In this document: positions 7,393-12,261 of the stretch, one piece after another
Layout of the letters: each line of letters opens with the position of its first letter
Numbering within the stretch: position 1 is the stretch's first letter
Origin: DATBDE01 sp036270095
GTDB lineage: Bacteria > Actinomycetota > Thermoleophilia > Solirubrobacterales > Solirubrobacteraceae
Assembly (NCBI GenBank): GCA_036270095.1
Contig: DATBDE010000047.1
Coordinates: 1 to 13,328, forward strand
Length of the DNA stretch: 13,328 bases
Direction: 5' to 3'
The notes under the pieces: model-generated
What the model saw: the letters and a program-made list of their open reading frames with translations, nothing else
Told to the model about the DNA's origin: nothing
Databases searched by the model: none
Program-made: the position numbers and the translations under genes

Positions 7393-7437
7393 GCCGCCAG
7401 CCCTCCGTGGCCACGCTCACAAACGCGCCCTGGCGGC
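7393..7437. repeat. Inverted repeat in the tetR / 66-aa gene divergent spacer
   Basis: GCCGCCAG at 7393-7400 is mirrored by CTGGCGGC at 7430-7437, with 29 bases between them. The interval contains a perfect 10-bp palindrome, CGTGGCCACG (7406-7415). The spacer must hold the plus-strand promoter of the small gene at 7476. TAGGTT at 7443-7448 is a possible -10 but lacks a good -35. In GC-rich DNA such repeats can be chance, so the function is open. Confidence 0.3.
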
Positions 7438-7475
7438 AGGCGTAGGTTCGGCTTCACCCCAGGAAAGGCAGTGAC

Positions 7476-7676
7476 ATGGAACTCGCCGGCGGCGCCCTCA
7501 TCTTCGGAATCTTCCTCGTGGTCTTCACCCTTGCCGTCATCTACGGCCTCTACACCCGCCGCGGCAGCGGCATCGACGAGCACCCGTACGGCAACCCGTA
7601 CGACGCGGCCTCAGGCTCGCGCAGCCGCGCCAGCGGGCGCGAGGGCGTCGCGAACTGGACGCGAGGGACGCGCTGA
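7476..7676 (+). CDS. Small single-span membrane protein, 66 aa, unknown function
   Basis: I do not recognise a named family. The 66-residue protein has one hydrophobic segment (about residues 5-26, ALIFGIFLVVFTLAVIYGLY). A basic YTRRGSG, a polar stretch IDEHPYGNPYDAA and a Ser/Arg-rich tail follow. Positive charge after the span suggests an outside-in N-terminus with a cytoplasmic tail. A very good Shine-Dalgarno (AGGAAAGG, 7461-7468) sits 7 bases before the ATG, which strongly supports a real gene despite its size. It is divergent from tetR and convergent with truA, with a hairpin at its 3' end. The HPYGNPYD patch looks like a conserved motif and would be the best handle for finding homologues. 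Confidence 0.75.
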   Translation: MELAGGALIFGIFLVVFTLAVIYGLYTRRGSGIDEHPYGNPYDAASGSRSRASGREGVANWTRGTR

Positions 7677-7684
7677 GTCCAGGT

Positions 7685-7703
7685 GGTCGGGCGGAGCCCG
7701 ACC
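7685..7703. terminator. Bidirectional hairpin between the 66-aa gene and truA
   Basis: A perfect 8-bp stem, GGTCGGGC (7685-7692) with GCCCGACC (7696-7703), has a GGA loop. It fills the gap between two convergent stop codons (7676 and 7708). There is no T-tract on either side, so it would act as a U-less or Rho-assisted terminator or as a 3'-end stabiliser. The position is the main evidence. Confidence 0.5.
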
Positions 7704-7707
7704 CCGA

Positions 7708-8517
7708 CTAGCGGTCCCCGCGCACCCGCGCGAAGACCTCGGCGAACGCTTCGCCGCCCAGCACCGGCTCGCCGTAGCCGGCGCCGGCGAAGTAGAGCCC
7801 ATGCGGAGGGGCGGTCGCGCCCGCCTGGGAGCGCGGCCGTCCCTCGAGCAGGTCCTCGAACCCCTCCAGTGAGCGCCGGCCCCCGCCGACCTCCAGCATC
7901 GCCCCGACCAGCACGCGGATCATGTGCCGCATGAACGCATCGGCCTCGATCCAAAACGTCCACACGTCGCCGTCGGCCTCCCACCACGCGGCCAGGACGT
8001 CCCGAGCGAAGCGGCGATGCGTGGTCTCCGTCGGCGTGAACGCGGTGAAGTCGTGCGTGCCCGGCAGCAGCGCCGCGCACGCCTCCAGCAGCACGACGTC
8101 GCATGCGTGCGGCCACCACAGCGCGCGCCCGCGCTCGAACGCCGACCGCTGCTGCCGCGCCAGCACCCGGTAGCAGTAGGCGCGCGAGGTCGCGTCGCCG
8201 CGCGCGTCAAACTCCGCCGGCGCGTCGTCGCAGGCCAGCACCGCGATCTCCGGCGGCAGCAGCGCGTTGACCCGTCGGGGCTCCACCACCGGTCCGTCGT
8301 AGGAGGCGACCTGCGCGAGCGCGTGTACCCCCGCGTCGGTGCGACCGGCGACGTTGAGCGATACCGGCAGGCGGGCGATCGTGCCCAGCGCGCCCTCGAG
8401 CTCCTCCTGAAGCGTTCGCTTGCCCGGCTGGCGCGCCCAGCCCGAAAACGGCCCGCCGTCGTATTCGAGCGTCAGCCGCGGCGCGGCGGGCCTTCCACCA
8501 TCCGGCGCACCGCCCAC
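7708..8517 (-). CDS. truA: tRNA pseudouridine(38-40) synthase TruA
   Basis: TruA converts uridines 38-40 of the tRNA anticodon stem to pseudouridine. The sequence shows LTLEYDGGPFSGWARQP at the N-terminus, the catalytic motif VAGRTDAGVHALAQV with Asp61, a THDFTAFTPTETTHRR loop, the FMRHMIRVLVGAMLEVG motif, and the terminal APPHGLYF. The reading frame has no ATG near the family N-terminus. The GTG at 8517 is the closest usual start and gives 269 residues, about ten longer at the N-terminus than normal. It overlaps the upstream DUF1707 gene by 46 bp. A CTG just before TLEYDGG is an alternative. The identity is certain and the start is not. The gene follows the membrane-protein gene in the same direction and is convergent with the 66-aa gene. 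Confidence 0.95.
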   Translation of the reverse strand: MGGAPDGGRPAAPRLTLEYDGGPFSGWARQPGKRTLQEELEGALGTIARLPVSLNVAGRTDAGVHALAQVASYDGPVVEPRRVNALLPPEIAVLACDDAPAEFDARGDATSRAYCYRVLARQQRSAFERGRALWWPHACDVVLLEACAALLPGTHDFTAFTPTETTHRRFARDVLAAWWEADGDVWTFWIEADAFMRHMIRVLVGAMLEVGGGRRSLEGFEDLLEGRPRSQAGATAPPHGLYFAGAGYGEPVLGGEAFAEVFARVRGDR

Positions 8518-8894
8518 GAGCCCGCCGCGTGCCAGGCCAGCAGCACCGCCGTGGGCACCAGCGCCCAGGCGGGCCAGAAGTCGCCGGTGCTCCCTACCAG
8601 CGCCCAGATCACGATGAGCAAGACGTTGATGGCGACGAAGGTGGAGGCGTGCGCCCGCAGCAGCAGCCGGTCGGCGCGGTCGAGCCAGCTCCCCACCGCC
8701 GCCTTCTTCGACGGCCGCGGCAGGTCGGCGGTCATGGCCGCGAGCTGGCCGCGCGTGCGGCCCATGCGGACCGCGTCGAGCCGCGACTCGAGCTCGGTCA
8801 GCGTCAGCCGCCCGGCCACGTAGTGGCGCGCCAGCATGGAGGCGCAGCGCTCGCGATCGTCGTCCGAGGCGAGCAGGTCGCGGGACCAGCCCAT
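8472..8894 (-). CDS. DUF1707 (SHOCT-like) domain protein with C-terminal 2TM domain
   Basis: The 140-residue protein begins with a domain matching DUF1707: ASDDDRERCASMLARHYVAG, RLTLTELESRLDAV and RTRGQLAAMTADLP (residues 9-59). The actinobacterial consensus of this domain carries SDADRE and GRL..EE. Two membrane spans follow (about 83-101 and 107-125). The intervening FWPAW and the following WHAAGSW resemble the 2TM domain. The function of such proteins is not established, and membrane-anchored regulation is a guess. The ATG at 8894 fits the domain start. A longer open frame upstream would run over the divergent gene at 8917. No Shine-Dalgarno is present, and a TATCCT -10 lies 6 bases upstream, suggesting a leaderless mRNA. 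The 3' end overlaps the truA start, so coupling is likely. Confidence 0.88.
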   Translation of the reverse strand: MGWSRDLLASDDDRERCASMLARHYVAGRLTLTELESRLDAVRMGRTRGQLAAMTADLPRPSKKAAVGSWLDRADRLLLRAHASTFVAINVLLIVIWALVGSTGDFWPAWALVPTAVLLAWHAAGSWAVRRMVEGPPRRG

Positions 8895-8900
8895 GCGACA

Positions 8901-8910
8901 AGGATACGCT
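8901..8910. promoter_or_regulatory. Overlapping divergent -10 elements in a 22-bp spacer
   Basis: The ten bases AGGATACGCT contain TACGCT (8905-8910) on the plus strand and TATCCT (8906-8901) on the minus strand. Both fit the TAnnnT pattern. Each ends exactly 6 bases from the ATG of its own gene (8917 and 8894), the spacing expected for leaderless transcripts. The -35 regions would lie inside the opposite coding sequences, and none is a good match. AAGGA at 8900-8904 is too far from 8917 to be a normal Shine-Dalgarno. Confidence 0.5.
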
Positions 8911-8916
8911 GCGCCC

Positions 8917-9162
8917 ATGAGCGAGCTGGAAGAGCTCAAGGCACGCGTAACGGAGCTCGAGCGCCGCGTCGACCTCCTGTTCACCAAGACCGGCGCGATC
9001 GACATGGAGGAGCTCGGCCGCGACACGGACGCGCCCAGCCCCGAGGTGGTCGCGCTCGTCGAGGCGGGCAAGATCAAGCAGGCGGTCCGGCTCTACCGCG
9101 AGCAGACCGGCGCCGACCTGGCGCAGGCCATGGGCGCGATCGGCAGCCTGGGTCAGGACTAG
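8917..9162 (+). CDS. Small coiled-coil protein with ribosomal protein L7/L12 C-terminal-like domain, 81 aa
   Basis: Residues 1-25 (SELEELKARVTELERRVDLL) form a heptad-patterned coiled coil. A short acidic linker follows. Residues about 43-78 (PEVVALVEAGKIKQAVRLYR, then EQTGADLAQAMGAIGSL) resemble the C-terminal domain of bL12, in which an Ile/Val-Lys-x-x-R-x-x-T-G-x-x-L-x-x-A pattern contacts translation factors. The bL12 N-terminal dimerisation domain and hinge are absent, so this is not rplL. The ATG at 8917 gives a start directly at the coiled coil. The open frame extends to 8836 but would overlap the divergent gene. It is likely leaderless. The stop shares a CTAG with the convergent gene. 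The similarity is clear by eye and the function is unknown. Confidence 0.82.
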   Translation: MSELEELKARVTELERRVDLLFTKTGAIDMEELGRDTDAPSPEVVALVEAGKIKQAVRLYREQTGADLAQAMGAIGSLGQD

Positions 9163-9560
9163 TCGGCGCTCGAGGGCACCCGGGTGGGTAGCACCGCGCG
9201 TCCTCTCCGTGCACGGAGAGCGGCGCGCCCTCTCAGTGCAAGCTCAAGCGCCTTGGCCGTCAGCAGAACGGTCAGGAGGACCGCAAGGGCCATGAGCACG
9301 GGGGCGATCGGCAACGTCTTCGGGAGTGGGCTCTTGCCGTGCTCGGCGGCGTACCTGACGATCGCGCTGATGCCCATGAAGAACAGCTGCAGGGCCGCGA
9401 TCATCACGAGCGCCAGCGCCGCGTTCCTCGTCACCAGCATCCACGCCGCGCGGGAGCTCCGTCCCCGCACCGTGCGCACGGCCTCGATCGGCACCGCAAG
9501 AAGCGCGGAAAGGACGAAGAACACACCGGCAAGCCCGGCTCCCGGTAGCCCTGCCGACAT
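9159..9560 (-). CDS. Small membrane protein (about 3 TM), 133 aa, linked to GT2 gene
   Basis: I do not recognise a family. Three hydrophobic segments are seen at about residues 7-28, 46-68 and 84-108. Basic loops lie between the first two (RTVRGRSSR). An Arg-rich tail (about 110-127) contains a 9-residue near-repeat, LALRGRA and RARRGRA. The ATG at 9560 lies 3 bp after the stop of the upstream glycosyltransferase gene, and an AAGGGG Shine-Dalgarno inside that gene's end sits at 9 bases. The two are almost certainly one operon. By position and size it could be an accessory subunit of the glycosyltransferase, as PgaD or IcaD is for PgaC or IcaA. No sequence similarity to those proteins is claimed. 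Its stop overlaps the convergent gene's stop. Confidence 0.8.
   Translation of the reverse strand: MSAGLPGAGLAGVFFVLSALLAVPIEAVRTVRGRSSRAAWMLVTRNAALALVMIAALQLFFMGISAIVRYAAEHGKSPLPKTLPIAPVLMALAVLLTVLLTAKALELALRGRAALRARRGRAVLPTRVPSSAD
9196..9240. repeat. 27-bp tandem near-duplication containing an 18-bp perfect palindrome
   Basis: Bases 9197-9213 and 9224-9240 match at 15 of 17 positions with a 27-base period, encoding the 9-residue repeat in the Arg-rich tail of the 133-aa protein. The first copy and the spacer form a perfect 18-bp palindrome, CTCTCCGTGCACGGAGAG (9203-9220). It is flanked by a further complementary pair, GCGCG and CGCGC (9196-9200, 9224-9228). In RNA this gives a 7-bp stem with a TGCA loop. 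It lies 34-66 bases past the stop of the plus-strand gene, so it could also serve as that gene's 3' hairpin. Confidence 0.75.
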
Positions 9561-9563
9561 CGG

Positions 9564-10610
9564 CTAATGCCCCTTCTCGTAGACCCGAAACGGCCGGCGC
9601 AGCACGAGCTCGAGGAACGCGGCCTTGAGCATCATCACCGCGTTCGCGACGCGGAGTGGGAAGTAGGACGGAAAGCTCGCCAGCGCCTTGCCGAGCTCCC
9701 TACGCGGAAGCGCGGAGAGCAGCACCGGGATGAGGATCACCGGCGCGTCGAGCACGTAGGCAAACAGGAATGCCACATTGACGAGGATCGCGAGAAGCGG
9801 TATCGCGAACAGGTACCCGATCGACGCGATGATCGAGTCCCACAACGCCAGCGACACCATCGAGCGCAGGTAGCCGAGCCCCAGCACGCCCTGCCAGTGC
9901 AGCTGCACGTTCTGGATGAAGCCGTGCGACCAGCGGCGAAGCTGCTTGCGCATCAGGTCGAGGTTGTGCGGCTCGATCGGATAGCAGACGGCGTCGGGCA
10001 TGAACCGCACCTTGGAGCCGCGCTGATAGAGCGTCCAAGTCAGGTCCATGTCCTCTGCCAGCGTGCGGTTCGACCACCCTCCGACCTCCCGCAGCTTGTC
10101 CGTGCGGTACAGCGAGAAGCACCCTGAGGAGATCAACGGCTTGCCGTACCCGTCCTGAATCCGCTTGTAGAAGCTGAACGCGAACATGTACTCGACGTAC
10201 CGACCGCGCTCCCACACGCTGCGAATGTGGCGGGGGATGACCGATCCCGACGCGGCCGCGACCTCGGGATCGTCGAACGCCTTGGACATGCGCTCGATGG
10301 CGTCCGGGGCCAATGTCGTATCGGCATCCAGGGCCATGACGAACTCGGTGGCCACCAACGGAAGCGCGAACGTCTGCGCCCCGGCCTTCGAGCCCTTGTT
10401 CTTGGGCGGGCGGATCACCCAGGCGCCCGCTGCCTCCGCGACCGCCGCAGTCTCGTCGGTCGAGCAGTCGTCCACGACAATGATGTCGTACGGGGGGAGC
10501 GTCTGCCCTTGGAGCGAGCGGATCGTCTCGGCCACGCTCGGAGCCTCGTTGAACGCAGGGACGATCGCGGTCAGGGGGAGTGTGCGGGATGGCCGGGGTC
10601 GCGGGCTCAT
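9564..10610 (-). CDS. Family 2 glycosyltransferase with QxxRW motif and C-terminal membrane segments
   Basis: This inverting GT-A glycosyltransferase resembles the catalytic part of polysaccharide synthases (PgaC/IcaA, cellulose and hyaluronan synthase group). The motifs are in order: PAFNEAPS (18-25), VVDDCSTDET with Asp47-Asp48, NKGSKAGA (71-78), the metal-binding Asp95-Ala-Asp97, SSGCFSLYR (161-169), the catalytic-base motif AEDMDLTW with Glu186-Asp187, and Q223-L-R-R-W227. Hydrophobic segments follow at about 252-282 and 276-300, and a weaker one at about 318-337. There is no N-terminal membrane span, unlike PgaC. ATG at 10610 gives 348 residues. An in-frame GTG at 10622 is possible, and neither has a Shine-Dalgarno. 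A 133-aa membrane protein follows after 3 bp. The product is unknown, and an exopolysaccharide or a glycolipid are both possible. Confidence 0.92.
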   Translation of the reverse strand: MSPRPRPSRTLPLTAIVPAFNEAPSVAETIRSLQGQTLPPYDIIVVDDCSTDETAAVAEAAGAWVIRPPKNKGSKAGAQTFALPLVATEFVMALDADTTLAPDAIERMSKAFDDPEVAAASGSVIPRHIRSVWERGRYVEYMFAFSFYKRIQDGYGKPLISSGCFSLYRTDKLREVGGWSNRTLAEDMDLTWTLYQRGSKVRFMPDAVCYPIEPHNLDLMRKQLRRWSHGFIQNVQLHWQGVLGLGYLRSMVSLALWDSIIASIGYLFAIPLLAILVNVAFLFAYVLDAPVILIPVLLSALPRRELGKALASFPSYFPLRVANAVMMLKAAFLELVLRRPFRVYEKGH

Positions 10611-10616
10611 GGGGGT

Positions 10617-10661
10617 CGGCACCGTGCCGGGTCACCCAAGTCCCGTCACTCGTTCTTCTCC
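10617..10661 (-). promoter_or_regulatory. Leader of the GT2 gene: 5-codon upstream ORF plus hairpin
   Basis: On the minus strand GGAG (10661-10658) lies 8 bases before GTG (10649), the best ribosome-binding site near this gene. The GTG opens a frame of only five codons (M-T-G-L-G) ending in TGA at 10634-10632, in the same frame as the glycosyltransferase. The next candidates are GTG at 10622 and ATG at 10610. A 13-bp inverted repeat, CGGCACCGTGCCG (10617-10629), covers the GTG at 10622. The arrangement suits termination and re-initiation, or a simple loss of an older longer start. Confidence 0.4.
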
Positions 10662-10694
10662 GGCGAGCGCGTGGGCGCCAACCGCGGGCGCGGG

Positions 10695-10723
10695 AGTCTA
10701 ACCGCCCGAGGGTGGGCCGACAA
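10695..10723 (-). promoter_or_regulatory. Sigma-70-type promoter of the GT2 operon
   Basis: On the minus strand TTGTCG (10723-10718) is separated by exactly 17 bases from TAGACT (10700-10695). Each matches its consensus at four of six positions. The spacer contains the short inverted pair GCCC and GGGC. The transcript would start near 10688, giving a leader of nearly 80 bases before the ATG at 10610. It supports the GT2 and 133-aa membrane genes having their own promoter and not relying on readthrough from the ribosomal operon. Confidence 0.55.
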
Positions 10724-10809
10724 CCCGGTTGCAAAGCGCATATTTCCTGCACAGCACGGTGAATCCGGCTTGTGCATTCAGCGCGTACCCACCGGTCACG
10801 ACGGCAGAT

Positions 10810-10870
10810 CGGCAGTGCCGCATCACAGCCCGCCGGCGATCGGATGATGCTGTGTAGTTGACGCCTACAC
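10810..10870 (-). terminator. Inverted repeats after rplQ, possible alpha-operon 3' end
   Basis: Three small inverted repeats follow or overlap the rplQ stop: GTGTAG with CTACAC (10852-10857, 10865-10870, the latter including the stop codon), GCATCA with TGATGC (10820-10825, 10845-10850), and CGGCAGTGCCG (10810-10820). None has a T-tract on the minus strand. A canonical intrinsic terminator is therefore absent, and the operon may end by Rho or by U-less hairpins. A further weak pair, TGCACA and TGTGCA (10748-10776), lies closer to the GT2 promoter. No gene is supported between 10611 and 10864. Confidence 0.35.
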
Positions 10871-11218
10871 GAGCTCCAGCAACACCATCTCGGTGGCGTC
10901 GCTGGAGCGCGGCCCGAGCTTCAGGATCCGCGTGTAGCCGCCCGGGCGGTCGACGTAGCGCGGCGCGACCTCCTCGAACAGCTTGTAGACGACGAACTTG
11001 TCCTGCCCGAGCGCCGACAGCGCCTGCCGGCGCGCGTGCAGGTCGCCCCGCTTGGCGAGCGTGATCAGCTTCTCGACCTCGGGCTTGACCGCCTTGGCCT
11101 TGGCCTCGGTGGTCTGGATGCGCTCGTGGTCGATGACCTCCTTGCACAGGTTGCGCAGGAGGGCCTTGCGGTGCGAGGCGCTGCGCGAGAGCTTGTGCCG
11201 TTTGCGCTGGTGGCGCAC
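10865..11218 (-). CDS. rplQ: 50S ribosomal protein bL17
   Basis: bL17 is a structural protein of the large subunit, near the exit-tunnel opening. The 117-residue sequence starts MRHQRKRHKLSRSASHRKALLRNL, as the family does, and has the central TTEAKAKAVKPEVEKLITLAK and terminal GGYTRILKLGPRSSDATEMVLLELV. The length is normal for the compact bacterial form, without the long acidic tail seen in Streptomyces and Mycobacterium homologues. The start is the GTG at 11218, since no ATG fits. The rpoA stop lies 5 bp upstream, and an AGG three bases before the GTG overlaps that junction. It is the last gene of the alpha operon here. Confidence 0.98.
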   Translation of the reverse strand: MRHQRKRHKLSRSASHRKALLRNLCKEVIDHERIQTTEAKAKAVKPEVEKLITLAKRGDLHARRQALSALGQDKFVVYKLFEEVAPRYVDRPGGYTRILKLGPRSSDATEMVLLELV

Positions 11219-11223
11219 CGACC

Positions 11224-12207
11224 TCAGTCCTCGCGCAGGTGCAGCCCGCGTGCGGCAAGCGTCTCGACGACCTCGTCGATCGACTTCTTGCCGAAGTTCG
11301 GGATCGCGTTGAGCTCGCCCTCGGACTTCGAGACCAGGTCGCCAACCGTCTGGATCCCCGCCCGCTTGAGGCAGTTGTAGGACCGCACGCCGAGCTCGAG
11401 CTCCTCGATGAGGATGTCGTCCATCGCGCTCGTCGGGCGCCCGGGCTGCGCCGTGGTGGCAATGCCGGGCTGCGCCGCATCGAGCCCCGCGGCCGCCCCG
11501 AGGGGCTGGCGCAGCTCCTCGATCCGGTCGGCGTCGGTGAAGATCGACAGGTGGGAGATGAGGATCTCCGCCGCCTCGCGCAGCGCGGCCTGCGGATCGA
11601 TCGATCCGTCGGTCTCGATGTCGAGCGTGAGCTTGTCGAAGTCGGTGCGCTGGCCGACGCGAGCCTGCTCGACGGCGTAGGCCACGCGGCGGACGGGCGA
11701 GAAGATCGAGTCGATCGGGATCACGCCGATGGGCTGGTCCGGCGACTTGTTCTCCTCCGCCGGCCGGTAGCCGCGCCCGCGGCCGATGGTCAGGTAGAGC
11801 TCGAGCTTGGTCTTCTTCTCGAGGGTGGCGATATGCGCGTCCGGGTTGAGGATCTCGACGCCCGAGGGCAGGTCGATGTCCTTGGCCGTGACCTCACCCG
11901 GGCCGGTGACGACCAGCGGAGCCTCGATCTCGGTCGCGTCGGAGTGCATGCGGCACACCACGCCCTTGAGGTTGAGCACGATGTCGGTCACGTCCTCCTT
12001 GACGCCCTTGATCGTGGAGAACTCGTGGTGGACGCCCTCGATCCGCACGCTGGTCACCGCGGCGCCGGCGAGCGAGGACAGCAGCACCCTGCGCAGCGAG
12101 TTGCCGAACGTGTAGCCGAAGCCGCGGTCAAGCGGCTCGATGACGAACGAGCCGCGGTTCTCCTCCACGCTCTCGGTGGTTATGCGGGGGACTTGGAAAT
12201 CGAGCAT
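11224..12207 (-). CDS. rpoA: DNA-directed RNA polymerase subunit alpha
   Basis: The alpha subunit nucleates RNA polymerase assembly and contacts promoter UP elements and activators. It has 327 residues. The N-terminal dimerisation domain is at about 1-230, with FVIEPLDRGFGYTFGNSLRRVLLSS at 21-45. A flexible Ala/Gly/Pro-rich linker is at about 231-263. The C-terminal domain runs to the end, with IEELELGVRSYNCLKRAG, in which Arg275 corresponds to DNA-contacting Arg265 of E. coli, and the helix-hairpin-helix NAIPNFGKKSIDEV. The ATG at 12207 has AAGGA at 5 bases. It lies 54 bp after rpsD, with a perfect hairpin in the gap, and 5 bp before rplQ. Confidence 0.99.
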   Translation of the reverse strand: MLDFQVPRITTESVEENRGSFVIEPLDRGFGYTFGNSLRRVLLSSLAGAAVTSVRIEGVHHEFSTIKGVKEDVTDIVLNLKGVVCRMHSDATEIEAPLVVTGPGEVTAKDIDLPSGVEILNPDAHIATLEKKTKLELYLTIGRGRGYRPAEENKSPDQPIGVIPIDSIFSPVRRVAYAVEQARVGQRTDFDKLTLDIETDGSIDPQAALREAAEILISHLSIFTDADRIEELRQPLGAAAGLDAAQPGIATTAQPGRPTSAMDDILIEELELGVRSYNCLKRAGIQTVGDLVSKSEGELNAIPNFGKKSIDEVVETLAARGLHLRED

Positions 12208-12230
12208 CGGGTCCTTCTCTCGGGTTCATG

Positions 12231-12249
12231 CGCCGCCGACCCGGCGGCG
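12231..12249 (-). promoter_or_regulatory. GC-rich hairpin in the rpsD-rpoA gap
   Basis: CGCCGCCG (12231-12238) pairs perfectly with CGGCGGCG (12242-12249) around an ACC loop, in the 54-bp gap between rpsD and rpoA. No T-tract follows on the minus strand, so a full terminator is unlikely. It could be a partial attenuator, an RNase processing or stabilising element, or a spacer that sets the rpoA level relative to the ribosomal proteins. The rpoA Shine-Dalgarno (12213-12217) is outside the stem. Confidence 0.5.
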
Positions 12250-12261
12250 TTCCGGGGCGCC

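Noticed and set aside
10700..10864. Possible small gene or RNA in the gap between rplQ and the GT2 gene
   Set aside because: No frame has a ribosome-binding site with credible composition, and there is no tRNA-like cloverleaf. The inverted repeats are short and lack a T-tract.
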